Positions 45,601 to 59,355 of a stretch of DNA of 64,000 nucleotides are shown here, in pieces. A program made the translations under genes and the position numbers. The notes under the pieces are model-generated. The model ran no database searches and was not told where the DNA came from. It worked only from the letters and a program-made list of their open reading frames with translations. Position 1 is the stretch's first letter; each line of letters opens with the position of its first letter. Source of the DNA: Helicoverpa zea (Eukaryota; Arthropoda; Insecta; Lepidoptera; Noctuidae); the NCBI RefSeq assembly GCF_022581195.2, contig NC_061470.1:8804001-8868000 (forward strand), given 5' to 3'.

Positions 45601-48600
45601 ATTCACCTCACAAAGAAATAACGCACCTTCTCGTCTATAAACTCTATGCTTCAAGAATCATCAGAGCAAATCGAAATATCCCGGTTAAATTCATCATTAT
45701 CTCTTAATTAAAAAGCCATTCATAACGCAATCTAACGCGATCTTATTTATCGGTTTAATACAAAAAGCTATTATTTACAATTTCCCCGCAGTGGCTAACA
45801 AGGTCGGCCATATGTCGTCTATGCTCAACAAACGATCACGGCCGTGAAATTTGGAGCGAAAAACTAGATTTTTATCATTACAGTGTTATTGTGGACCGTT
45901 AATGTGCAACTTTATAAATGATAACAACTCACTGTAATTAGGTACAGGGTATAATACTTTGTACATGCTGGGAAGAAACATTTAGTGTAAGCTTGAAGTA
46001 CCTACTTAGATCTTTAGTGGTTATGATTACAACTATTCCAAGTCCAAGTAGAATAAGTTATTACATAGATCTCCATTTATTGTTCCCAAGTATTGTAGAG
46101 GCTGGATGTTATTTTCTATTCTTTGTGAGATTTGGCTGGGAGTTGATTCCTAATTACGCCCAAAGTAGGCTCGTCAAAAATAGGCAGTAACAAATCAAAA
46201 AAGCATGGAAGGCCAACCAAAACAAGATGTTGCTCTATAAAATCGAATAAATCATAATAAAAACCAGATATTTATATTTAAATACGCACATTCTAGCCAA
46301 AATTGGAATGATGAAGGTCTCAATTTGAAGTATAACGAACTTTTCATGGCTGACTGCGTCATCGCGTCTGCCCAATGACCATTTATCACTAGAGAGCTAA
46401 TAATTTACACAGTTTAAACTTAGTTGGACACCTCTTCGTTGTAATGATGTTCAAGCCGCCAAAATTGAAAATCGTAGTTCGAAATCAAGTTTCCAAGTAG
46501 GTTTTATGTGATCTTGCAACATAAAATTGCCGAAAGCGTGCTAAAAATTGTTGTATTCAAAATCTATCTACTTATATCTAAACCTATACACTTACCTATA
46601 GGCGGTCGTATAAATAGTAGAGGCTCTGATTTTGCGCACATGTTTAGATCTTATTTTGTAGATTACACACTCTGTGACTTAATTCTGTTTATATCCATAA
46701 TGTTCAGTAATATTCCGCTTGTCATGAAATCATTAATGTTTTGTATGCACGTGTATGTAGGTGTTCGTGAACAATAAGATGACCCATTGTACCGTATAAG
46801 ATGGATGAGTAATTCGATGTTACCGCGAAGCTAATTAATAATATCGTTATTGTTTATCGTTAATCGTTTTATTTATGTTTTGTTTATTTTATAAATGTTT
46901 TATTTTTATGTGGAATTCAAGACTAGTGTTGTGGTTTTCATATAACAATGTTTTTTCTAGTTTTTTTACCATATGTCTTGAATAATCTATTTCAGACACG
47001 CTAGTTGTCAATTGCCAAATAGCAGAAATCAAGTCATCAATATTCAATTTGCTAACTTTAGCTGCATATTAGTAGTATTAAACTTTTTTTTGTTATATTT
47101 CATAATTCAGCATTGCAAAGAATCTTCAAGTAGGTCCATACTTACAATTACCTTGTCTATGGCTTGATATCGAAGTTCTAATCCAAAAGTGAGTTTTATC
47201 AATGCGTGCGTAGGTCTCGAGAACTAGTTTCGTTAAGTTATTAATATATTCGTATTGCAAGTGATCGCCAGTGTTTTAGTTATTTGACCTTAGTCTCAAG
47301 TCTGGCATTTGTAAAATAAACAGCCACTTTGGAATTTCGTTTGCGACTATAAATACAATTTGGTCAATAACACTAATTATATCTATCTATTGATGTATTT
47401 GTCAAGTTCGGTTACTAAATAATTAAAGTTCCAAAGTTAATTTAATCTAAAGAATTAGAAACTTATTAGAGAAGTCTGCCTAGTCTATGCTGTTTTTTTT
47501 CTCCAGAGTCTTTGTGCTATTTTGGCGCGAATTCCTTTCAGCCATATTGAAATCGGTTATGTTGAAAAAAGCTCAAGGCTCATAAAAAAAGAAAACATTT
47601 AAATACGGATTGTGTAAGACTTTTTCAAATTAATTCGTCATTTTGGCAGGCACGTCAGTTAAAGCTATTTATAATTATTTATTTCTAAAATAAAATGGTT
47701 TTAAGCAAGACACCTATAAGTTTAAATAAAAGTCTTCGCTAGTGATGGGCACTTTACCGATTATTATTTTTAAACGAGCCATCATCACAGGTGTGTCCAG
47801 TGTCAAAGATGACATAATATCTAATGAGCATCATCATCGACATTTATGGAACAAATATGTTATTGACTCTTATTCCTATTGCAATAAGAACGAAAATCGA
47901 ATACTCATCTTTTATTTGTAGGTACTTAGTGAAATCTTCTCACCTTTACTTGGCAAGAGCTAAATGTTCGTGAATTAAATTCGATGGTCAACCAACTAGT
48001 ATTTTTTGTAGGTGTATCATAGATAATTTTATGACGTGCAAACTTAAATAAAAATATGTACTTAAGTAAGCGTTATTGAAAAAGGAAGAAAATTAATCAG
48101 CAAGGCGTGTAGATTTTTGACCTTCGTGTGGGAACATTTGCGAATTAATTAATAGGTAGTTAATAAAAAACTATAAAATCTCCGTCTGCCTATGTTTTTG
48201 GACGAGGTAAACATTCGTTTTCCGCATATAAAATAACGTATTTAAAATCGTTTATGTATCTGGTTCACGTATTTACGTAACTTAACTCGTTTGCCGTGTT
48301 TTTTTCATGTTTACTTACATTCTAAAAAACGGAAGTCCGTTCAGCCGGAAACATTATGTCGAAATTCATCATGGGAACCGATGACACGCCCTTGAATTCG
48401 ATTGTTGAATCGATTTTCGATTACATTGACTCGTAATCAATGACAGTTGAGAATTGACATCCGTAGCGTCCGAATATGGCTCCTACAATGCGATGCTTGG
48501 CGACAAAACGATGACTTTAAAAAATAACATACAAAACAACTAGTGTTACTTGGATTACGTTTTTTATTTTTTCACATTTGATTAAGACTTTTTTTTAGAC

Positions 48601-49292
48601 TTCTACATACCATACGTTTTTACCAACATTTAGTTATTTTTGTTTGATATGCTCTGCAATTCAATGACAAGATAATTTTGTTGTAAGAAGTTCTGCTAAA
48701 TAGCAAAAAAATATTTAGAAGAAATTGTGAGGGTGATACTTAAGATTTTGCTCGACGTATAAGTACCTAAGTACCTAGGTACATTAAGTGTGGTATCTCC
48801 TAAACGGACATCAGATTACTCTTATGAAATATTTACTACCAAATTCAAATAGGTACTAAGGTGTTGGCCTCGCAACGCCCCTACAAAACCATTATCATTT
48901 GAATTAAATAAACTATTTCTGCGTTTATTTTAGACGCCAGTAAAGAATCTAAGGAGTTTTGAAGGGAACTTAAAACCTGCATGGTAAGTAAAAGCTGCTC
49001 TAAGTCCTAAATACCAAAATAGTACCTAGCTATTTGACAACTTCGCTATAAATTAAAGTACCTAATAAACTCTGCTACGCTATTAAAATAATGTTGTTTT
49101 CCCAGAAACCTGAATTTAAGTAATCTTAGCTGGCAAGGGAAAATATTAGATTGAGGCTGAGCCTTAAAAAGCTAGGAATGAATTATGTTAGCTATGTCAA
49201 AAGAAAATGTATAATTAAACCACCTTGATTATTCCGATATCCTGGGACTTGGTACTTCGGTAATATTCTTTCTAAAATTGTAATGTTACCAA

Positions 49293-49441
49293 AATCATCA
49301 TCATCATCTGCCTAGCCTTTTTCCAATTGTGTTGGGGTCGGCTTCCAGTCTAACTGGATACATCTGAGAGTGTTTTTAAGGAGCAACTGCCTATCTGACC
49401 TCCTCAACCCTGTTATCCGGGCAACCCTATACCCCTAAAAT
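49293..49441 (-). mobile_element. SINE 3' half, reverse orientation
   Basis: TCATCATCATCTGCC, followed by TAGCCTTTTTCCAATTGTG, TTGGGGTCGGCTTCCAGTCT and GGCAACCCTATACCCC, is the reverse complement of the SINE tail at 7641-8030. The promoter half is missing (5' truncation). Confidence 0.8.
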
Positions 49442-52400
49442 AATCATCTTTCGTTACGATACCAATAATGAGGGATGAATATTTTTACAAGAAACTTAAC
49501 CCTTTTCTTTAACTTCAGTTAGATGTAGATTACAGTATCGGAAACCTATTTCCTTTAAACAACGATTAAGGCACTTAAACATCCTTGAATTTAGAAGTAG
49601 TGAGTTCATTCACTGGTTCTCATAGTTATTTCATACTTGATACGTAACAATATAAAAATTGTTTCTTAATTTGAAAAGACCTGCTCAGATGCTGGTTTAT
49701 CGCAACCGTGACAACCAGACATTCTTTCCAATTGTTTCACATTACCAAACCGTACCCATCTTCCAAAATTGAGAAATGAGAACTCAATGGAACGAATTAC
49801 TTGACATTTCACACGTAAACGTTTATATACAACAGTAGGTTGGAACAAATATATTGATTAGACACACGGTACACTAAATATGAGTATTGCAACTACGTAA
49901 CGTTAATCAAAGAGGCGATCTATTGCACGCAACGCTACGACGCATTGGGAACGCATCGGACGATTGCGTCTAATAATAAACGAATATTAATTAACCCATT
50001 AATTACACGGACATGAATATACATGGAAGTGTTTGTAACAATAGACGCCGTGAATATTTAATTTTTACGTTTCTTTGATAATCTTCCCATGGGTATTGAG
50101 GAGGTATGCGCTTCGCATCATTGAGCGCGGGATGCCATCATAAAATTGCCTTCGAGTCCTCGTAATAAATTCTTTACTATCTTCGTCATTGAAGGGTAAA
50201 GAAGAAGCGGAAAAGAACAATAAAAGGCGTGGAAAATCTCCTGATTGTTGGCACTATAAATAGCTCGTGAACAAACAGCAGTAATAGAGGTTCGACTGAT
50301 TAATCGATATAGTAAAAGTTTCGCGTAATAAAACAATCGATAGTTAAGGCTACCAGCGCCGTCAGTAATTCGTCTCCCTCAATTAACTCTTACAGCTGCA
50401 CGGGATGATGAGCACACAAGTCACTCTCACTTTTTTTGTTTTCTAGATCAGCGAGGAAATTAGACCAGAAACATTTGATTTAATGATACAGAGAGCGCGT
50501 GCCTTAATATGCTTTTGAAAGAAAAACAAAAGCTTTTTATGTCCGCGAATTTGATTGGTGGATGTGTAAACAAGAGTTTTTAATTAAGATCAGTGAACAT
50601 TGTATGTTTGTAGTTTATGAGAAGATGTAGATAGTGAAGGTATGGATAGTTCGCACCAAACTTTTGGCAGCTTGAAAACTTGCGCGAGTCGCTGAAACCA
50701 TCTTTAGGTATCTGTGGTATGCACGACTAGTATGTGATCGGTAGTTAGCTGCGAGACATCATAGCCATTGGATTTTCGAGAACTAACTTATTATCGTTAG
50801 CCGTAATAGTACTTCAATTAGGGAAGTAAGTTATCTGTGACAGTCTAAAGCAGTGATTACACTTGATCGTTCGCCATTTCGAACACAACGTTCCAATCCT
50901 TCGAAAATCACGTAAGAATTCGAAACATATAATTTGTAACTCGAAACGTTACGAAATGTATACGACAGTACGATATCAAATTGTCAAATGTTAGTTGTTT
51001 TATTGAACATGATACGATACGTCTCGTACGTCTTAGTGAAAGTAGGTTGGAATGATTTGGGGGCGTGTGCCGTCAACTGGAATATTGCATTAAAACTGCG
51101 ATTAGCAAAAAATCGCACGCTATTATACTATATGTTGGTTAAATCCGTTTAACTTGTCAGTTGAGATGGCTACGTAATTTTAGCGAAAACGCTGTACATC
51201 TGTATTATAACTAGTTAGTAGTGGCCATAAGATGTTTTTACCTAAAGCATGCATATTTTTGTAACGCAAAATAGCGTGTATTTAATAGCCGCATGTCTAT
51301 CTTTGACAGTCTACGTTACGTGGAAGAACCACGTTTTTTGCCATGCTTGTAATCTCATGTTGTAATAACAGTTAGCAAAGCCCTACACAATCGTTATTTA
51401 GTGCAACGCGTTGATTAAGTCGTACAATTATAAAGCGATATATTTAATCTTAAGACTGACACAGCAATGGATGGTAACGTTGGAATAAAGCGCAGCGTTC
51501 TGTCAGTAATTAGTCGATGACACGCGATGCGCCGCGGTATGTCAGGCATGCGTCCAATTCGCTATTGCTGCTCCTTAACATTCCGCCATGTTTGTTTGAG
51601 AAATTCGCAGTTCGAATTTCGAAAGTGAGAAATATTCACCATATAGGTCGAATAGTTAGGTCGGAAGAAATGAGGTTCTAATACTTTTCATATGTTTTGA
51701 GGTTGAATCAGTATTTAATTGCGTGTTTTAAAGGATTTAAATGTATGTTCGTTACATAGGAAGATAATCATCATACCATTATAATAATTATATAAATATA
51801 GCACGCACGTAATGGTTTTCGGAAATGTGAGGCAGTAGGTATTTAATGGTTAAGAGCTTAATCAATTTTTTACGATCTGTAATAAGATCACTGTACCGAA
51901 ACCAACTATTTTCTCATACGACTATGAATATCCTTCCTAAAATGGATCTTACTTACGCACCCACGTTAGTTTATTACCTCTATGACCGAATTGTAAAGAT
52001 AATATAGGAAAAGTAACCTACAAAAAGTTACGAAAATCACAACATTACCTGTTGCTGTTACTACATTTCAGTTCAATTAATCATTCTCATGAAGACCCAA
52101 CATCCAAATTCTTCCGTGTTACGCAATTAATTACCTTAAAACTACGGGTGTAACGTTGCAAATCGTGTGAGCTCACATGATGGATTGAGCTGATGGTGTT
52201 CCATGGTTATGTAAGGTATCATCGTTATGATGTAAGGGAAAACTTAGCACTTAATTTTGATTGGCAGCCTAATGTTATGTGGAGTAATAGAATTGTTTTG
52301 TTTTATGGCTTGTTTGGTAAGGTGATGCCGGCAGTAGTTAAGTATGGAGTTGTTATGGAAAGTATAATATGTTGTAGTTAAGAATAACATACTTCCATAA

Positions 52401-55400
52401 GTCAGGCAAATGTATATCATCACTATCGTGTCAGTCTTTCAGGGTTGGAACACCCACGTTCAGCCGGATTGTAGTCAGTAAGAGTCTGACACTTCTTTCT
52501 GCTTTGCCCAGAAGAGAATTTTGGTGATTTCCCACCTACCATAAGGAAAAGGTCCACCACAAACATTTATAGGTACTTAAAAATGACTATCTATTCAGTC
52601 CATATTCCAAATAACTAAAGTTGAACAGACTCCCAACGGATGTAGGTAGGTCAAACGAAACTATTGGACATAAAATTATATAAAAGCCACAAAATTAAAA
52701 CAATCAATGGCTATTACACAAATCCTGTTTGACACCCACTAACTAACCGTGACATATCCCCAAAGAAAACCTGATGTATCAACAATTAAATGTTCAGACA
52801 CCAAATCTGGGAACTTTCTTTAGTGATCAGATCACGCATCAGGCTTGCAAATAATTTGTCAAATAAAATAAAAACCTGTTTAGAAAGCATGAAAAACATT
52901 GTATGACTGTTTTGTTTATTGTTAATTGTTTCGCATAATAATACATACAACAAATGCATCAGTGGAAGGAAAATATAATAATTTGCACAATGTCTTTGTG
53001 AATGCTCCGTGGTGCACTCATGCTTGACGTAAAGGCGGCTTCATAAATGCGCCGAGCCTCTTCGAATAAAACCGTTCCACGTTTTAAATCTTTGTCCTTG
53101 TTGAAGAAACATGTTGCGGAAGAAAATATAGACTGTAGAGTACCGATGACTATACAAGTGGAGGAAAACTAAAATTACGTGATAGACGAATCTTAAGAAT
53201 TTAAGTTGCTAAGTACCGCAAATACTGCGTGTTGTTGGTTTGTTTATAATTCTTTATTGCCTTATCGAACTTTTCAGCAATATACATAGGCCAGTTTAGG
53301 ATAACGTTTTTCCTAAAGTACAATAAAGTGGTGATGTACAATTTTTTTTTTCTATTCTATTTTTCACAGTGTAAAAGAGTGACAATATTATTAGCGTAGT
53401 TTTCATTAGTTTTTATGAACATATCTTTACCACATCGTTAACTAACACTGAGCGGTATGCGGTTGTCCACTATTTTTAAGAGCGTCGCGTGCGCACAAAG
53501 CAATCGCAGAGTTATTAGGACGCCTAATAATTACGTACATTAATTACAATAGCGATAATGATGCGTTTATCCAATTAACATTTGAATAAAAACTTTTTTA
53601 AACGCTTGTGTAATTAGCAAGTGTGTCGCCAAAAAAGAAAAAAAATGTGGCATAAAGATTGTTGTGTTCGATTTTTAAGTTTTGAATGCTAGATGATAAT
53701 GTTATGTAATACAGGAAATTCAATCAGTGTTTGGTTATTATAAGCACAAGAGGAACTAAATTAAATAATGCCGGACCCAATATGTATATTGTTATGTCAG
53801 TAAAAATTGATTACTGCGCCACGTCACAAATGTAATACACACAATGTGTGTATCAGTCAGGCTTTACTTTCTGTTAGATCAATTAAATATTTCTGTAGGT
53901 TTTTAATGTCTGTATTGCTGGATAAAATAAACGATAGAAATTAAGTAACTCAGCCATAATACTGCTCTGAGTGTACAAAAAGTAAACTTGAGGAAAATAT
54001 TCCATAGTGTTGGAAAAATTTACTCTAAGTACGTGAATGAAATTGTAGAATCATAGATTACAAAATAAAATCAATACGCTAGCCATCTAGTCACAGAGAC
54101 ATGATAAAACACTACGTGATACTGATACGATTTATGAAATAATTTCTGAATTATGTTACTGTATCATTATTTCAATATAAATAACATATAATCGATAGAT
54201 TACGGACGTTTTACATAATATTGTAGATAGCATGTAATTATGTTCTGTGTGTCGCATGATTTAAGTGTGATTGAATTAGTTTCGAAATATTGTTTGGAAA
54301 TTCACTTTCGTATGTGGCGAAAGAGAAAATTGATGTCTACAAGCTTGTTTAGAGTAAGTATGGTTCTAGAAGAGGTTCTTGCCGATTAAGTACTAATCTT
54401 TCGTTTTTGACTTAGTCCTCATAAAAAGATTCTGCCATTACACATTGGGCATAGACAAACCTTTTGTTAGAATTTACCAATATCATCGTACTGATGCAGC
54501 CAATGAAACAAATGACGCTCAGTTTCTAAATCGAACACGAAACATCTACGCCACAAGCTTGCCAACTGAACAAATAAGCAAATAACATTTGTATGACGAT
54601 GGCCTGAATCCAGTCGATTGCTTCAATTGTCAAAATATACCTACATTGTCGTGTACGTTTATGTCGAACCGAGGAAAGGCGTGACGCCTTCACAATAAAC
54701 TCCGCCGTAGGGTTGGCCAACGACGTGATTAATATCTATCGATAGAAATTAATTCAATTCGAATACTGAATATCGATTTGAAATTAGAAACTACAATAGC
54801 CTATTATTAGGTTCTTATGTAAGTATTTGAATAATAGGGCTAGATCAAATACTTAGTAGTTAACTTTTATGTAATGTCTTATGATAAAGTTTAACCATTG
54901 AAAGAACAAGTGCGTCGTCGTTTTGTGTATGACTGGGGTCATAATTATTTTTACATGTTTAATTTTGTTGAAAAAAAATACAGCATGTTGAAAATTCCTA
55001 GTTTTCATGAAAGTTTTTCGCGACAAAATATAAAAAATCAATGAATTATTCCGGGCCTCTAAATTTGTCAAAGTTTTTTCAATCCCTTTCCCTATTCTTA
55101 AGCAAAGTTGTGATTTTACAATGTTGTACACTTACAACCCTGCAACAAAGGAATGTATGACGCAACTGTGTTGCACTTGGTGGTCGATATAATTGTGTAA
55201 CAATGCAGTACAGTGAAATTTGATGATACGCTCCTCTGTGGTAATGAGCTGTCGATTCCAGTGATTCGGGAATTCTGCCAAAAGTGACAAATTACTTGCA
55301 TGAAGACTGGTGACTAGTAAAATTTTGTATTTTAGGGAAAGAAGAGATAATTAATTGTTTCAATAAAGCTGTGTGTGTTCCAAGTAAAAATAAACTTAGT

Positions 55401-57194
55401 AACATTAATTAAACGTTCGATTTTTATAAAAATAGACGTTGATTCAGTGACATCATTGTTACTATCAAGAAAGAGGTAATAATATAAACAGAACTGGATA
55501 TTTCATTACCATAGACCACAATCAGAATAATATAATATAGATAGTCTGGTGAACGATAAATTTATTTGTCTTTTTTGCAAAATGTTACATAAAAGATGTG
55601 AAAAGAAAACGTGTGTAAGTTTTTACCATGTTTTAATTAAAGTTCATCTTTGACACTAACGACAGCACAATACTATTTTTAAAGTTTAAACTTGGAACTA
55701 TGGTTTATCCAACGAGCTTTGAACCATGTTTTTTATTTAGCTAAAAAACCATTAAAACGTCAATGGTCTGCGATAAATTCAATTATAAATTGTTAGCGAT
55801 GTTTTAAATTATTAAATCCTTTTCCTGTACCTAAACTAAAAAGTTTCTTTAAAAAATAATGAAGATTTATTTATACATAGGTCTGTAATCGAAAAACATG
55901 AGGCCATTCATAAACTATTTATATTACAAGCAATAAATAAGAATGTGGGTCGAAGGGCGAGTTCTTTACAAATTATGCTCGCAAGCATTGTACGGGTCTA
56001 TTCTAAGCAAAGCGTGAACAACTTGCAATATTTGTACACCTGTTCAAACGATTGTATTTGTATTTTGTCGATATTAAACATTATGACGACACCAGTATGC
56101 TTCTGCTTCCAAATTATAATTATTGTGTTTAAAAAGTTGCGCAAATTGAATTGGTTTTCTGACGTAGGTAAGTACTTAGTGTGTTTGTTATACAGTTTTA
56201 AAGAAATAATAGACTTCACTAAATATAATTACAATATTGTTTTATTGGTCATATATTTTATGGTTTTCCTTGTAAGAAATGCTCCAGGATCATACTTAAC
56301 ATTTATTAATTAATGTTTAAAATGTGTAAATGCGATGTTAGATATTGCATCCTTTAGTGCAGGCACTAAGTTATTTGTTTTAGAACTTGTGCCTTTAAAG
56401 CCCATTGGAATATCAGCAAATGCAAGACCTACTATTTATATCACATAACTGATTAAAATTCTATAGGAAGTATCGTTCACATTTAATAAAATCTAGATAG
56501 AAAATACCGAAACAGGTGCATACCTTTGCAATCTGTGCCCAGTCCGGCAACGCAGGAAGCTTAAACATTCCCAGATCTAGCTGCGTGTGGTAACTGCCTT
56601 AAATGTCTCGTAAATTATTGCCAGTTTGCATATTACTGACGATATCTGCTAGCGTTTAGTTGGTCCGCGAGCTGTTGAATTTAATGATCGAAATGATAAA
56701 GATGGCTGCCTGTTCGTGTGATTGGCTGATTTTATTTTAGTTGGGATTGTTTAGTGTTGTAATGGATGTGTGCGAATGAGATTTTTAGCTGTTTTTGTCC
56801 CGTGTAGTAAGTGTGTTATTCTATTTCGTCATTGTTCCTAACTTCGTAGAGTTTGTGTTACTTTACTATTTTAGCTTCGAAGATCATGGACTATAGTTCA
56901 ATGCCTAAAAATCTTAAAAAATATATCCCGTTTACTTTAGAAGTATTTATACTTATTAGGTGTGAATCGCAAATATTTCAATAGCACTTGAGATTCGCAG
57001 AGTTGGAAGAACTTTAAAAGTCATCGGTCAATGCCACGCCGCTGTTATTAATTCTAGATAAACTATACTTACGGATTCACGTTTAATGCACATTTAGAAC
57101 CTAAGTGTTGCTTCTGCGTGCCTTACAACAATTTCCATGAAAATTATATCCTTTAAAGTGCTTCGGATCGCTTACAAATATTACTTTTAGCGCG

Positions 57195-57290
57195 ATTGAC
57201 GTCTGGGCAACAAAGTTACGCATCACGCTCCTTTTTTTGCGCAATTTATGCGCAAACACTTTGCGCAACGTGTGATGTGAACTACGTTTA
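57195..57290 (-). repeat. Degraded transposon-derived segment
   Basis: On the minus strand GCGTAACTTTGTTGCCCAGA followed by CGTCAATCGCGC is a phrase I associate with dispersed lepidopteran repeats. No boundaries visible. Confidence 0.3.
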
Positions 57291-57365
57291 ATGCGCATCG
57301 ATGTTTCTGATACCATTTATTAGGGTTCAATACAACTTTTATATTTATTTTATATATTTTTTTGT

Positions 57366-57566
57366 TTATTTTGTCCTGCGATGTATCCGCCTTGTTTCTT
57401 CGGCATCGTCAGAAGGTACCAGGAGATTATAAATATCACGGAGAGTAGCGTCAACTGCTAATGCGTCCTGGTGTAATCTAAGATGCGTCTCGCGTTCTTG
57501 GCGCGCCGTGATTATAGCATTATCCCTTAGGATTATTCGTTGTACTGCGGTCTCGTTTCTAAGTAG
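57366..57566 (-). pseudogene. Unrecognised protein-coding remnant, C-terminal end
   Basis: A 66-codon open frame ends in TAA at 57366-57368 and is preceded in frame by a stop at 57567-57569; there is no Met start near its beginning. The peptide is charged and helical-looking (LRNETAVQRIILRDNAIITA, then RQERETHLRLHQDALAVDAT and LRDIYNLLVPSDDAEETRRI), and the DNA is more GC-rich than its surroundings. The upstream DNA is open in another frame (KWPAQWREANYLETR), suggesting a frameshift. Likely the 3' end of a decayed transposon or host-like gene; family unknown. Confidence 0.4.
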
Positions 57567-58417
57567 TTAGCTTCACGCCATTGAGCAGGCCATTTTAGAG
57601 CTGTATTTTCACGGTAGTCAAAAAGATTTGTACAGACGCCAGCAGGTCAATCTACCTGAATCGGTAATTTTTTACCAATCGACCATAAACCTTCAATTAC
57701 TGTAATAAGATTGAAAATATATATTGAAAAAATTTGACACATTGCAGAACTTTATGTGCTGTCATCTGTACTTCCCCCAAAATTAACTCCAGTGGACTTC
57801 CACTTTATAAATAAATTTTTGCATGTGTCGAACCCATCTTCCCCCACATATAAGTTACTAAGTACTAACGCCTACTTTGTTTACGTACACGCAACAATCA
57901 TTTCCGCAAACTCTTCCGATTGTCTTTTGTTACGTTCTCATCATTATTTTTACTACTTACTACAGCTGTATAGAAGTTACATATCAAAACAATTTTATAG
58001 ATTGTAAACGTTATTATACCTACGAGGGTTTTTTGTTGTTTTTGTTTGCATCTTTTATAACTCTGTACTGATGGTAGATGCAAATTAATAGAAGGAATGT
58101 TTTATTGTCTATCCCTACGATTGTAGGACTGTTAACTCATCTTCATGTAACTAGAATATAAGGTCTGAAAGGTCATTGATGAGCCATGACTGGACTATGC
58201 CAGTGTTTGTTATTTTTCATATTGTGGAATATGAGAAAACATTGGTATTTGTTTGTTGATTTTAAATATGATACCATTCTATATGACATTTTATCGGTCG
58301 ACATTTCAATAATAAGCTATAAAAATATCAACTCGTATTTACCAATAATGTTGACCTGAAAAACAAAACACAAACAAACATAACAAATAATCACATTTTT
58401 ATGAATAAAACTGTTCA

Positions 58418-58548
58418 CCCGGGTAACCGTTCTGAGGAGGTAAGATAGGCAGTCGCTCCTTGTAAAACACTGGTACTCAGCTACATCCAGTTAGACTGGA
58501 AGCCGACCCCAACATAGTTGGGAAAAAGCTAGCCAGATGATGATTCTT
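58418..58548 (+). mobile_element. SINE 3' half, forward
   Basis: Matches the 3' part of the SINE at 7641-8030 (AGGCAGTCGCTCCTTGTAAA, ACACTGGTACTCAGCTACAT, GACTGGAAGCCGACCCCAAC) and ends in GATGATGAT. It is 5'-truncated. Confidence 0.85.
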
Positions 58549-59230
58549 GCTATTGAAAGTGTCAAGTTTATTTTTAGGTACCTAACATTATTTGCTTAGA
58601 AACGCACCTACTTAGTCGAAATGCACTTAGATTAGCGTGCGCATGCGTGATTAGGATTCTCCGATTCTGACTAATCACTGCAGTGCAATTTAAAGTAGGT
58701 CGCTTGCATATGCGATGCACACGGATGCACTGGGCTTTAAGGGTTACGGACTTAAGTAGTTGCTCTTTGATATTTTGCTTGAGAAACTTAGTTAATGCAA
58801 ATGGCTTAGAATTTAGGAGATGGAACTGCGAAGAGAGAGTTGACGAATAGGTACAAAGCCGCCGTTTAAGTTTACATGTTCATAAATAGGAAGAGTTAAA
58901 TGTGGATAAGTAAGGCTCCCTTCATGATGAGGCTACACCGAGGCCTTGTAATAGGTCTAATATCTGTGTTCTTTCAGATCAATAAAAATAACTTAAAAGA
59001 TATTTCTTTTGTTGCAGGTAACACTTCAAATCCATCTATTGGCCCGGCTGCGGAGTATACATTCTTCCACATCTTCGATCGTTAAAAATTGAATAGGTGG
59101 CCTAAATACTACATAAGCTTTCTACACCAAAACCACAATTTTCTTTTCAGGTGAAATATAAGAAAGTATGTATACCTATGATAATAATCTTTGAGGTTCA
59201 GGGATCAATTTAGACTTCATCCGTTTTTCC

Positions 59231-59355
59231 ACAAAAACTTTTAAACGTCAGTTTAAGACTTGTCTAAAAAAATGTCAGATTATGACGTTGAAATAAGGTC
59301 CATTTTGCAGCCACAATTTTTTAGACGAGTCTTAGACACATGTTTAAGTTTTTGT
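59231..59355. mobile_element. Small MITE with 43-bp imperfect inverted repeats
   Basis: ACAAAAACTTTTAAACGTC...TTAAGACTTGTCTAAAAAAATGT at the left pairs with ACAATTTTTTAGACGAGTCTTAGAC...AAGTTTTTGT at the right, around a 38-bp centre. Several mismatches; no ORF; target duplication not clear. Confidence 0.65.

Noticed and set aside
45783..45895. Possible ZAD-like coding exon (ICRLCSTNDHGREIWS) after a CCCCGCAG acceptor
   Set aside because: The 37-codon open stretch ends at a stop without a donor or Met and lacks the second cysteine pair of a ZAD domain, so it is probably chance.
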